64,000 bases of DNA from Planctomycetota bacterium (GCA_021776825.1 JAJFFG010000093.1:163828-227827); one strand, 5' to 3'; shown: positions 25,689 to 33,643, numbered from the stretch's first letter. Numbers and translations: made by a program. The notes: a model not told the origin generated them from the letters alone.

Positions 25689-25950
25689 CGTAGGGGCGGA
25701 CCCCCTGGTCCGCCCGGACCGCTGGGGCACGCGCGGGCGAGTCACGTTCGATGGCGCACCGCGAGCGACCCGCGTTGATCGGTCGGCGATCGGTCAGGGT
25801 CCGTGGCGTCCGACGCGGCGGCGCCTCGGTAGCGACGGTCCTCGCCCGTGGCCGTGCGATCCACCGGCTTCGTCCGCTGAGCGCCGGAGATGCGGCTGGA
25901 CCGAGCGGGAGCGCGTCGGCGGGGCGGATCAGGAGATCCGCCCGTACGGC
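25689..25950 (+). repeat. hairpin-bounded intergenic repeat, copy 1 (full length)
   Basis: The unit starts with a hairpin (stem GGGCGGACC 25694-25702, loop CCCT, arm 25707-25715) and ends with a second (stem GGGCGGATC 25922-25930, loop AGGA, arm 25935-25943). The interior is shared with copies at 32.9 and 33.0 kb, e.g. TTCGATGGCGCACCGCGAGC. The left hairpin lies 26 nt after the CRTAC stop and may double as its terminator. No gene is seen in this 390-bp gap. Confidence 0.75.
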
Positions 25951-25998
25951 CGCTGGTCAGAGTCGAGCGCCAATCCCAGAATCCATCGGACGATCTTC

Positions 25999-26052
25999 CC
26001 CCTTGACCGTCTAGGGGAATGGAGCGATGCTCTTCCCTAGACAGACAAGGGG
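25999..26052 (+). promoter_or_regulatory. PadR operator: 18-bp inverted repeat
   Basis: CCCCTTGACCGTCTAGGG (25999-26016) and CCCTAGACAGACAAGGGG (26035-26052) are complementary at 16 of 18 positions, 18 bp apart. The right arm overlaps the Shine-Dalgarno of the PadR gene. This is the expected position for autorepression by a PadR dimer or pair of dimers. Confidence 0.7.
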
Positions 26053-26060
26053 ACGATGAG

Positions 26061-26411
26061 ATGGCTGAACGACGCGACGAGCTGCTGCCCGGGACCTTGG
26101 ACGTGATGGTGCTGAAGGTGCTGTCGTCCGGTTCGCTACACGGCTACGCGGTGGCGAATCGGATCCAGGTCCTCAGCGAGGACGTGCTGCGCGTCGAGGA
26201 AGGATCGCTCTACCCGGCTCTCCATCGCATGGAGCGGCGCGGGTGGATCTCGTCGTCATGGGGTCGCAGCGAGTCGAACCGCCGCGCCAAGTTCTACCGG
26301 CTGACGCGCACTGGGCGCCGTCGGTTGGGCGAGCAGGTCGCGGCCTGGGAGCGCCTGGCAACGGGCGTGGGGCGTGTGCTCGCGGCTCCGTTCAGGGTGC
26401 GGCCGGCGTGA
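26061..26411 (+). CDS. PadR-family transcriptional regulator
   Basis: The 116-aa protein is a short PadR winged-helix regulator: LLPGTLDVMVLKVLSSGSLH (helix 1-2), HGYAVANRIQ, then VEEGSLYPALHRMERRGWIS (recognition helix and wing) and RRAKFYRLTRTGRRRL. It ends with a short dimerisation helix (AWERLATGVGRVL). PadR proteins repress their own operon by binding a dyad, and an 18-bp inverted repeat covers this gene's translation start region. The ATG at 26061 has AGGGGA upstream; an in-frame ATG at 26019 lies inside the operator and is rejected. It overlaps the next gene by 4 nt (GTGA). Confidence 0.95.
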   Translation: MAERRDELLPGTLDVMVLKVLSSGSLHGYAVANRIQVLSEDVLRVEEGSLYPALHRMERRGWISSSWGRSESNRRAKFYRLTRTGRRRLGEQVAAWERLATGVGRVLAAPFRVRPA

Positions 26412-27148
26412 GCATCCTCGAACGCCTGGGCCTCTACGCGACGCGACCTGACGGACGCGCTCGCGCAGAGATCGAGACGGACATTCGCGACGAGCTCGAG
26501 ATGCACGTCGCCGAACGCGCCGCGGCCATCGCGGCAACGGGAGTGACCGAGGAGGACGCCCGCCACCAGGCGGAGGCGCTCTTCGGAAGTGTCGACACGG
26601 TGTACGCGCGCTGCCGCGCGACCCAACTGGGAGAACGGATCATGCTGCAACGGATCAACTTCGCCATTCTGCTGCTCGCGCTCGTGGCGCTGGCCGGCGT
26701 CGTCTGGCGTGCGGAGCAGGTCACCACCGATCGCGACGCGGCGTTCGCGGATCTGCAGGAGCGGATCGCGTCGCTCCAGGACGACGTGCGCGACGTGCCG
26801 CCGCTGCAACCTGTGCTCGCGGGAACCGCGTCGGGGCAACTGGTGCGCGTCCCCATGGTCGGACAGCTCGGGAGCCTGCCGCGGCGCGCCTCGCCCAGTG
26901 CCAAGGTGTACGTGCTCGGCAAGGTGGATCGGCCCGGTAGCGTCGAGTGGCACAATCGGCTGACGCTCCTCATGGCGCTTGCCGAGTGCGGCGGCGCGTC
27001 GGAGTTCGCGTCGCTCTCGAAGGTCCGGATTATCCGCAACAAGAGGGTCGTCCGTGAGGTCAACGTCACCGAGATCATGAGGACGGGCAAGGGCGACATC
27101 GAGCTGGAGAAGGGCGACCGCGTCCACGTGCCCGAGTCGTTCTTCTAG
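26408..27148 (+). CDS. HAAS-like prefix / membrane / SLBB fusion protein
   Basis: The 246-aa product starts with a PadR-partner prefix domain (about 10-65: AEIETDIRDELEMHVAERAA and GVTEEDARHQAEALFGSVD), the type found before orphan ABC permeases and in HAAS proteins. One membrane segment follows (INFAILLLALVALAGVVW), then a short coiled coil, and finally an SLBB beta-grasp domain (about 165-245: VYVLGKVDRPGSVEWHNRLT through IELEKGDRVHVPES) as in Wza-type polysaccharide export proteins. The SLBB should lie outside the membrane. The start is the GTG overlapping the padR stop, indicating coupling. Its stop shares a CTAG with the stop of convergent udgB. Confidence 0.75.
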   Translation: MSILERLGLYATRPDGRARAEIETDIRDELEMHVAERAAAIAATGVTEEDARHQAEALFGSVDTVYARCRATQLGERIMLQRINFAILLLALVALAGVVWRAEQVTTDRDAAFADLQERIASLQDDVRDVPPLQPVLAGTASGQLVRVPMVGQLGSLPRRASPSAKVYVLGKVDRPGSVEWHNRLTLLMALAECGGASEFASLSKVRIIRNKRVVREVNVTEIMRTGKGDIELEKGDRVHVPESFF

Positions 27149-27843
27149 GCCGAGATCGCCTCCCGCAGGACGCGCCGGAGCATGCGCTGGGTCAGACGGC
27201 CCGTCGCGGTGTTCAGACGGCTCGGGTGGTACGAGCCCATCACGATCGGCCAGTCGTCGCTGCCGAGGTCGACGCGCGCGCCGTGGCCGAAGCGCGGCCG
27301 GGGGCGCGGTACGGGAGCGCCGCGCTCCGCGAGCAGTCGCAGCATGCGCGTCCACGAGATCTGACCGAGGCAGAGCAGCACGCGCGCGTGGTCGAGCACG
27401 TCGAGCTCCTCCGCCAGCCAGTCGATGCACGCGTCGAGCTCGGCGGTGCTCGGCTTGTTCGCCGGTGGGGCACATCGGCAGACGGCGGTCATGAACGCGT
27501 TGTGCAGTTCCAGGCCGTCGCCGGGGTGCAAGGACGTCGCCCGGTTGGCGAGCCCGACCGCGTGCAGGGCGCGCATGAGGAAGTCCGACGCGCCGCCGCC
27601 GTCCGTGCCGTCACCCGTGAACATACGCCCCGTGCGGTTCGCGCCGTGGGCGCCCGGCGCGAGGCCGACCAGGATCACGCGCGCCCGGGCGTCGCCGAAG
27701 CCGGGAACCGGGCGTCCCCAGTACGTCTCGTCGCGATGCATGCGCTTGCGTGTGCGCGCGACCTCCTCGCGGTACTCGACCAGCCGAGGACAGCGGCGGC
27801 AGAGCGCCACGCGGGCCGCGAGTGCGTCGATCGCGTGACTCAC
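27145..27843 (-). CDS. uracil-DNA glycosylase, family 5 (UdgB-like)
   Basis: The 232-aa enzyme removes uracil (and possibly other deaminated bases) from DNA as the first step of base-excision repair. Four cysteines expected to bind a 4Fe-4S cluster are seen: Cys15 and Cys18 (LCRRCPRL), Cys124 (CRCAPPANK) and Cys139. Motif A is GLAPGAHGANRTGRMF, with Ala in place of the Asp/Asn of other families, as in family 5, preceded by YWGRPVPGFGD. Motif B is GSYHPSRLNTATGRLT. The start is the GTG at 27843; the longer open frame upstream is not coding-like. The GTG overlaps the last stop of the upstream small membrane ORF (GTGA), suggesting translational coupling. Confidence 0.92.
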   Translation of the reverse strand: MSHAIDALAARVALCRRCPRLVEYREEVARTRKRMHRDETYWGRPVPGFGDARARVILVGLAPGAHGANRTGRMFTGDGTDGGGASDFLMRALHAVGLANRATSLHPGDGLELHNAFMTAVCRCAPPANKPSTAELDACIDWLAEELDVLDHARVLLCLGQISWTRMLRLLAERGAPVPRPRPRFGHGARVDLGSDDWPIVMGSYHPSRLNTATGRLTQRMLRRVLREAISA

Positions 27844-28229
27844 AGGGGCAGCAGCCACGTGAGTCCGGTCACGATGGTTGCGGTGACGAACGTCGTCAAC
27901 TGCACGCGGCTGCCCTGTCGCTTCAGCGCACCGCTGAGCCGCTCGTCCGCGATGGGTTCCGGGCTGCCCCCGTCCTGGCGCGTCCCGCGCGCCGCCAGCA
28001 CCACTCAGGTCCGTGACCGCGCCTGGAACCAGCCGAGCGCTGCGATCCACGCGGGGATGAACACGAGGAAGCGCCAGTGACGCCCGAGGTCGACGCTCGC
28101 CGAGTGCTCGAGCGCGATGACTGTGCCGAGCAGCAGTACGCCCACGACGGCTCCGACCTGCGCGATGCGCAGCCGCTGACGAGTCTCGACCGGGCCGAGG
28201 TTGTGGAGGCAGGCGGCGTCGTCGCTCAC
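27840..28229 (-). CDS. small membrane protein with in-frame TGA at codon 75
   Basis: From a GTG overlapping the esterase stop (GTGA), the frame encodes 74 residues with two membrane segments (VGAVVGVLLLGTVIALEH and WRFLVFIPAWIAALGWF), reaches a TGA at 28005-28007, and continues for 54 more residues (VVLAARGTRQDGG, then ALKRQGSRVQ and a third hydrophobic segment) to a TGA overlapping the udgB start. Bacterial homologues I recall have '..GFFQAR.KTCVALAARG', so this TGA replaces a conserved Cys. Either a Cys codon mutated to stop, giving a 74-aa truncated protein, or the codon is read as selenocysteine. The post-TGA sequence has kept its family-like character, so any mutation is recent. The function is unknown. 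Confidence 0.65.
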
Positions 28230-29239
28230 GCGATCCACTTGGCAAGCTGAGGCAGCGACCGATCGTACCGGTAGCTGATCGAGCGGTGGTTGTCGTCGAA
28301 CTCCTCGTGGATGTGGTCGATCCCGAGCTGGTTCAGACGCTTGCTGAGCACGCGCGCTCCAACCTGCAGCGCCCACTCGTCGCGGAAGCCGCAGTCGATG
28401 AAGATGCCGCGCAGCTTGCGGAGGTTCTTCGCGTACCGCTTGCACGCGACGGCGGGGTCGTAGCGACGCCAGCGCCGCATGACCTCAGGACGCAGCTCGC
28501 CCGTGTCGAGCTGGAACGGCAGGGCGATGCCGGCCGGCTCGTTCGCGTCCGGCGAGTAGCACGCCGCCATGGCGATGGTGTTGATCGTGTGGACGTCGTC
28601 CGAGCGCGGCTTCCGGAGTCGCCGCTTCTTCCAGCCACGAAGCCACTTCTCGAGGCCGCCCGCACTCTGGATCGCCCACCAGGCCGGCACGAAACCCGTC
28701 GCGTAGCAGTACTCGAAGTACGCGTCGCCGGAGTGCGAGGCCAGCGCGCCGAACACCTTCGGGTGCCGCATGCCGAGCCAGAGCGCCCCGTATCCGCCGG
28801 ACGACTTGCCGCAGATCGCGCGATGCCGCGCCGAGGCCTTCGTGCGGTAGCCGGCATCCACGTGGGCGACGACCTCATCCGTGACGAACGTCTCGTAGTC
28901 GCCCGTGCCCGCGGAGTTGACGAACTGGCTGCCGCCGAGGGCGGTGACACAGTCCGGCGCGGCGAGGATCATCGGCGGACACTTCCCCTGACGGATCAGA
29001 CGGTCCATGCGCTCGTGGAGCGCCTCGCCGATGTAGCCGCGCTGCCAGGCGTGTTCCGCGATGCCCGTGAAGCCCGCGATGATCAGCACAACCGGGTAGC
29101 GCTGGCGCTTCGAGTCCGCGTAGCCGGGGGGCAGATAGACGTAGAGGTCGCGCTCCGTCGGGTCGCCGAGGGGGTTGCCCGCGAGTGCCTTGCTGACGAT
29201 CTGATCCCGAATCAGGGAGCCCGTTGCGCGTCCGGCCAT
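28226..29239 (-). CDS. alpha/beta-hydrolase (esterase D-like)
   Basis: The 337-aa protein is a putative esterase of the antigen-85/enterochelin-esterase type. DLYVYLPPGYADSKRQRYPVV at about 31-51 opens the fold, the nucleophile elbow is GKSSGGYG (Ser146), and DNHRSISYRYD near the C-terminus should provide His; DCGFRDEW is the probable acid region. There is no signal peptide, so a cytoplasmic location is likely. GGAGG 7 nt before the ATG supports the start. It is the first gene of a leftward run (esterase - small membrane protein - udgB) with 4-nt overlaps, and is divergent from the TPR/FG-GAP lipoprotein gene. Confidence 0.85.
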   Translation of the reverse strand: MAGRATGSLIRDQIVSKALAGNPLGDPTERDLYVYLPPGYADSKRQRYPVVLIIAGFTGIAEHAWQRGYIGEALHERMDRLIRQGKCPPMILAAPDCVTALGGSQFVNSAGTGDYETFVTDEVVAHVDAGYRTKASARHRAICGKSSGGYGALWLGMRHPKVFGALASHSGDAYFEYCYATGFVPAWWAIQSAGGLEKWLRGWKKRRLRKPRSDDVHTINTIAMAACYSPDANEPAGIALPFQLDTGELRPEVMRRWRRYDPAVACKRYAKNLRKLRGIFIDCGFRDEWALQVGARVLSKRLNQLGIDHIHEEFDDNHRSISYRYDRSLPQLAKWIA

Positions 29240-29341
29240 TTCACGTCCTCCGTTGCCCGTCTGGGCTGCCGTGCATCATTCTCACCATGGCCCCGTTTCT
29301 GGGGCAGGACGAACCGCCGCTCCCGCGCTTCGGAGACCCCC

Positions 29342-32300
29342 GTGACGACATCCAGAGGCTCCTCTCGACGACTCGCCGCCGCTTGCGGCGCCGTGGCTGC
29401 CGTAGCCGTGGCCGGTGCGCTCGGCTGCACGCCGGGCAATGGACCGGCAACGCCCACCCTCGACCCGGCGGATGCGCAGACGCTCGTTCTGCACCAGAAC
29501 CGCGGGATTGGAATGCTCGAGCGGTACGACTACGTCGCCGCCGTCGCGGAACTCGGGAAGGCCTATGCGATCGCGCCGGACTGGGTCCCCATCCGGTTCC
29601 ACCTCGCGCTCGCCTACCTCCACGCGGGCCCGGAGACGCGCGAGCGCTCGCTCGAGATGATGATGGCGATCATCGTCGAGGACCCGACGCACGTGCATGC
29701 GCTCTACGCCGCCGGCATCCTGCTCGAGAACCAGGGCGCCACCGAGGAGGCGCTCCCGCTCTTCGGCATGGCATGGGAGCTCTCGAAGGACCCGATCATC
29801 GGCGCCAAACTCGGCGTGCTGATGGTCTCCCTCGATCTTGAAGACGAGGCCCTCGCGATCCTCGAAGACGTTCACGCGCGGCGTCCGGCGCTCGTCTCGC
29901 CGGTCAATCAGCTGATGCTGTTGCATCGTCGTCTCGGCAACGACGCCATGTCGGATGCGTTCTACGAGAAGCTCAAGGCGCTGAAGGGCCAGATCAACGA
30001 CGAGCGCAAGTGGATCAAGGCCGGCGAGGAGATCCGCGACGCCTACGGCAACCTCGGCCGGTACTCGCTCGCGATCCACGACTACGGCGACCCCGGCACC
30101 GACGTCGACCGTCCGATCGGCGATGTGTCGATCACCGGTGAGGTAGCGCTCCTCGACGGAGCCGCGAGCGGCGACAGCCCGCCCGGTGCACCGGCGTACC
30201 TGGGCATGGCCGCATTCGACTTCGACTCCGACGGGGACCTCGACCTGTTCCTGTGTCGCGGCACCGAACCGTCCGCGCTGCTCCGCAACGACGGCGGGCT
30301 CCAGTTCACCGACGTGGCAGCCGAAGCCGGCGTGCAGGTGGTGGGGGCGTACGCCGTGGCGGTAGGCGAACTGGACGTCGATCCGTCACAGAGCGGACCG
30401 TCGAGCACCGCGCCACGCGCCGTGCCCGACCTGGTCGTGGCACTGCCTGGTGGGCTGCGGGTGTTCCGCAACCGAGGCGATGGCACGTTCGACGACTCGA
30501 CGGTCGCGTCGGGCCTCTCCGGCGATCCCGGCGGCGCACGCGCGATCTTGCTGGTCGACGCCGACCAGGAGGGGGACCTCGACCTGTTCGTCTCCGGCGG
30601 CGACGGAACGCCGAACCGTCTCTACGCCAACAAGGGACCGGGCGTGTTCGTGGATGCGACCGAGGGCTCGGGCCTCGCCGGCGACGGTGGCTCTTACGGC
30701 CCCGCGGCCGTGCTCGATGCTGACGAAGACTACGATCTCGATCTGCTCGTCACGCGCCCAGACGGACCGCCGGTGCTCTTCCTGAACGATCGCCTGCTGC
30801 GCTTCCGGGCGGTGGATGGCTGGCTGCCCGCCGACCTCGATTCGGCTCACGGCGCGCTCGTGGGCGACCTCGATGGCGACAGCCACGAGGACGTCGTGCT
30901 CTGCGGTGAGTCCGGTGCGTCCGTGGCGTGGGGTGACGGCGGGACGTTCACGGCCGAGCGGCTGCCCGGTGCCCCGGGGGGCCCGGCTGTCGCGGTGGAC
31001 GGCCTTCTGAGGGGGCGGCGCGATCTCGTGTTCGCGCAGGGTGCCCTGCTTCCGGCGGCGTCGTCCGGTCGAGGGTTCGGGAACGCGCTCGACCTCGCGG
31101 TCGGCAACGGCCTCGCGAACGTGCTCACCGCCGAGCTCGACGGTGGCGGCGCGGAACTCGTCGTGCACGAGCCGGGACAGCCGACCCGGATTCTGAAGCT
31201 GGACAGCGACGCTGTCGGCTCGGCGCTGGTTCTGGACTTCCAGGGTGTGATTCGCAACGACGTCCAAGCCGGCTGGTCCAACCTCGAGGGTCGCCACGCA
31301 TGGGTCGAGGTGAAGTCCGGGCCGTACTGGCAGGCGCACCGCATCGGCAACACGTCGGGCTTCGGCGTGAGCGCGCCCACGCGCACCGTGTTCGGCGTCG
31401 GGGACGCAGCGCAGGCGGACTTCGTGCGGACGCTGTGGCCTGACGCTGTCCAGCAGGGCGTGCTCGATGTGCCCGTCGGCGCGCCGTACCTGATCGTCGA
31501 GGAGCAGCGGCGGCCCGACTCGTGTCCGCTGCTGTTCGTCTGGGACGGCGAACGCTACGCGTGGGTGACCGACTTCCTCGGCGCGGGTGGGCTCGGCTTC
31601 CTGATCGCACCCGGCGTCTATGCCGCGCCGGACGTCACCGAGTCCGTGAAGGTGCCCGCGGAACTCGTGGCGCCGGACGACGAGGGGCGACTGGTGTTCA
31701 AACTGGTCGAAGCCATGGAGGAGGTCGTCTATCTCGATGACGTCGACCTGCTCGTGGTGGATCACCCGGCGGACGTGTCCGTCTACCCGGACGAGCGGTT
31801 CACCGGCGAGAAGCCGTTCGCCGATGGCGACCTGATTGCGCACCGCGAGGAGATCCTGCCCGTCGCCGCGCGGGACGGGCGCGGGCGCGACGTCCTCGGC
31901 CTGATCGAGCGCACGGACCGTCGCTACTCCGAGGACCCGGATCTGCATCCGCGTCTGACCGGGGCCATCTTCGAGTCCGCTCTGGAGCTCGACTTTGGCG
32001 ACGAGTTGGCGCAGGTCGCGCCAGGCGACCCGCTCGTGCTGCACATCAACGGCTGGATCGAGTACGGCTACACGCGTACGAGCGTGGCGGCGGCGGGAGA
32101 GGGTTTCGAGTACGTCGTGCCGACGCTCGAGGCGTGGCAGCCATCCGGCGATGGGGGCGGCGCCTGGACGACGCTCGCGACGCTCGGCTACCCCGCCGGC
32201 TTCCCGCGGGTGATGACCCTGGACGTCACGGGCAAGGTCTCGCGTGAGACGCCGCGACTGCGCATCCGCACGTCGTTCGAGGTGTACTGGGACCGCGTCT

Positions 32301-32815
32301 GGCTTGCGCCGCGCGTGGCCACGAACGAGGTTGCGCGCGTGACCAAACTGTCGCCCGTCGTCGCCGACCTGCGTCGGATCGGCTACCCGCGCGAGTTCAG
32401 CCCGGACGGACGCCATCCGCGCATCTACGACTACGGGACCCGAGACGAAGCGATGCCGTGGAAGACGGTCGAGGGCGACTACACGCGCTTCGGCGACGTG
32501 CTGCCGCTGCTCGACACGGCGGACGATCGCTACGTCATCTACGGCAAGGGCGAGGAGATCGACGTGCGCTTTGAGACGTCGACCCTCCCGGCGCTACCGG
32601 ACGGCTGGACGCGTTCGTACGTCCTGGCGTTCGACGGTTGGTGCAAGGGCCAGGAGCTCTACATCGCGCACGGGTTCACCGTGGAGCCGTTGCCGTTCCA
32701 TGGGATGTCGCACTACCCGTATCGGGCGGACGAGGCGTATCCGGACGATGAGGAGCATCGGGCGTATCGGGCGGAGTGGAACACGCGGAGGGTGCGCGCG
32801 CCGGCCCGGAGGTAG
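29342..32815 (+). CDS. TPR + FG-GAP + ASPIC/UnbV large lipoprotein
   Basis: The 1157-aa product starts at GTG 29342 (GGAG 6 nt upstream) with a lipoprotein signal (VAVAGALGC). Residues about 50-230 are TPR-like helices (LVLHQNRGIGMLERYDYVAA). An FG-GAP propeller with calcium loops follows (DFDSDGDLDLFL, DADQEGDLDLFVSGG, DADEDYDLDLLV), then an ASPIC/UnbV segment (about 630-700, ending TVFGVGDAAQADFVRTLWPD). The C-terminal 440 residues (from FVWDGERYAWVTDFLGAGGL) form an additional domain that I associate with planctomycete and acidobacterial CRTAC1-like proteins but cannot name. Extracytoplasmic, calcium-binding; function unknown. The frame is open much further upstream, but that part opposes the esterase gene. 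Confidence 0.88.
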   Translation: MTTSRGSSRRLAAACGAVAAVAVAGALGCTPGNGPATPTLDPADAQTLVLHQNRGIGMLERYDYVAAVAELGKAYAIAPDWVPIRFHLALAYLHAGPETRERSLEMMMAIIVEDPTHVHALYAAGILLENQGATEEALPLFGMAWELSKDPIIGAKLGVLMVSLDLEDEALAILEDVHARRPALVSPVNQLMLLHRRLGNDAMSDAFYEKLKALKGQINDERKWIKAGEEIRDAYGNLGRYSLAIHDYGDPGTDVDRPIGDVSITGEVALLDGAASGDSPPGAPAYLGMAAFDFDSDGDLDLFLCRGTEPSALLRNDGGLQFTDVAAEAGVQVVGAYAVAVGELDVDPSQSGPSSTAPRAVPDLVVALPGGLRVFRNRGDGTFDDSTVASGLSGDPGGARAILLVDADQEGDLDLFVSGGDGTPNRLYANKGPGVFVDATEGSGLAGDGGSYGPAAVLDADEDYDLDLLVTRPDGPPVLFLNDRLLRFRAVDGWLPADLDSAHGALVGDLDGDSHEDVVLCGESGASVAWGDGGTFTAERLPGAPGGPAVAVDGLLRGRRDLVFAQGALLPAASSGRGFGNALDLAVGNGLANVLTAELDGGGAELVVHEPGQPTRILKLDSDAVGSALVLDFQGVIRNDVQAGWSNLEGRHAWVEVKSGPYWQAHRIGNTSGFGVSAPTRTVFGVGDAAQADFVRTLWPDAVQQGVLDVPVGAPYLIVEEQRRPDSCPLLFVWDGERYAWVTDFLGAGGLGFLIAPGVYAAPDVTESVKVPAELVAPDDEGRLVFKLVEAMEEVVYLDDVDLLVVDHPADVSVYPDERFTGEKPFADGDLIAHREEILPVAARDGRGRDVLGLIERTDRRYSEDPDLHPRLTGAIFESALELDFGDELAQVAPGDPLVLHINGWIEYGYTRTSVAAAGEGFEYVVPTLEAWQPSGDGGGAWTTLATLGYPAGFPRVMTLDVTGKVSRETPRLRIRTSFEVYWDRVWLAPRVATNEVARVTKLSPVVADLRRIGYPREFSPDGRHPRIYDYGTRDEAMPWKTVEGDYTRFGDVLPLLDTADDRYVIYGKGEEIDVRFETSTLPALPDGWTRSYVLAFDGWCKGQELYIAHGFTVEPLPFHGMSHYPYRADEAYPDDEEHRAYRAEWNTRRVRAPARR

Positions 32816-32835
32816 GGAGGGCGTGTGTCGAGGAA

Positions 32836-32965
32836 CCGGGCCTCGGCAGCGACAGCCCTCGCCCGTGGCCGCGCGATCCACGGGGCTCGTCCGCTGAGCG
32901 CCGGCGGCGCCGCTCGATCGAGTGGGAGCGCGTCGGCGGGGTGGGTCAGGAGACCCACCCGTACG
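32836..32965 (+). repeat. hairpin-bounded intergenic repeat, copy 2 (right half)
   Basis: It shares the 3' half of copy 1 (CTCGTCCGCTGAGCGCCGG and GGGAGCGCGTCGGCGGG) and ends in the hairpin GGGTGGGTC (32939-32947), loop AGGA, GACCCACCC (32952-32960). Relative to copy 1 both strands of the stem changed together. The left end is missing. Confidence 0.75.
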
Positions 32966-33015
32966 AGCGAATCTGCTGTCCGCGCCCGTCGGGAGGCGGC
33001 GGTCTCGCGGAACAC

Positions 33016-33195
33016 GCCGTACGGGCGGATCTCCTGATCCGCCCCGCCCGCTGGGGTTCGCGCGGATGAGGCCGGTTCGATGGCGCACCGCGAGCGACCC
33101 GCGTCATGCGGACGGCTCTCGGGCAGGTTGCGTGGCGTCTCGAAGGACCGCGCCTCGGCAGCGACGTTCCTCGCCTGTGGTCACGCTCCGCGCGC
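33016..33195 (+). repeat. hairpin-bounded intergenic repeat, copy 3 (left part)
   Basis: It starts with the hairpin GGGCGGATC (33023-33031), loop TCCT, GATCCGCCC (33036-33044) and follows the interior of copy 1 through TTCGATGGCGCACCGCGAGC to about 33195, where similarity fades before the right hairpin. With copy 2 it fills most of the 570-bp gap between the lipoprotein gene and infA; the remainder (33196-33360) shows no gene. Confidence 0.75.
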
Positions 33196-33360
33196 ACGTC
33201 AGCCGGGCGCGGATCCCCACCCCGGGGCGGGCTGGTTGCGCGTCAGCGCAGGCAGCGTGACGCGGGGATAGGCGAACGGACGTACCCGGCCGATAGATCG
33301 CGGAGTGTCGACGACGGGCACCGGGCGTCCGGGCGCCGCGGCATCATAAGTCGGGCGCGT

Positions 33361-33379
33361 CGCGTGCGCATCGCACGCG
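33361..33379 (-). terminator. hairpin after infA
   Basis: CGCGTGCG (33361-33368) and CGCACGCG (33372-33379) form a perfect 8-bp stem with a 3-nt loop, 7 nt beyond the infA stop. No T tract follows on the minus strand, so termination is plausible rather than shown. Confidence 0.5.
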
Positions 33380-33386
33380 GCGTGAC

Positions 33387-33605
33387 CTACTTCGCGCGGT
33401 ACGTAATCAGCCCGCGGCTGGGGTCGTACGGCGAGACGCCGACGGTGACGCGGTCGCCCGGGACCACGCGGATGCGATACCGGCGCATGCGGCCGGACAG
33501 TCGGGCAATGATCGTGGGACCCATGTCCGTCTTGATGGCGAAGTTGCCGCCGGCGCGGACCTCTTCGACAACACCCTCGATCTGGATCAGGTCGTCCCTA
33601 GACAA
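33387..33605 (-). CDS. infA: translation initiation factor IF-1
   Basis: The 72-aa protein is IF-1 over its full length: an S1-type OB fold with IEGVVEEVRAGGNFAIKTD, a variant of the usual 'V.E.LP...F.V.L.NG', then IIARLSGRMRRYRIRVVPGD and RGLITYRAK. It binds the ribosomal A site during initiation. The start is TTG, spaced 6 nt from AAGGAGG. An ATG 6 nt nearer the Shine-Dalgarno is in another frame and reaches TAG after three codons. The N-terminal part departs from the standard sequence (usually LPNA.F.V.L), so this is a divergent IF-1 or the planctomycete variant. It stands alone, without the ribosomal protein genes often beside infA. Confidence 0.92.
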   Translation of the reverse strand: MSRDDLIQIEGVVEEVRAGGNFAIKTDMGPTIIARLSGRMRRYRIRVVPGDRVTVGVSPYDPSRGLITYRAK

Positions 33606-33637
33606 TCATTGCCTCCTTCGCGATGCGCGAACCGCAG

Positions 33638-33643
33638 AGAGTA
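33638..33643 (-). promoter_or_regulatory. putative -10 box (TACTCT) for infA
   Basis: On the minus strand GCTACTCTC lies 33 nt before the TTG start, the same hexamer as upstream of gltA. No -35 hexamer is recognisable. Confidence 0.4.

Noticed and set aside
28286..29341. N-terminal extension of the FG-GAP lipoprotein by 352 codons
   Set aside because: It lies opposite the esterase gene and has no family resemblance; the lipoprotein signal with its GGAG and GTG begins at 29342.
30386..32416. 676-codon antisense frame over the FG-GAP lipoprotein
   Set aside because: No domain or ribosome site; the sense strand has clear calcium-loop repeats.
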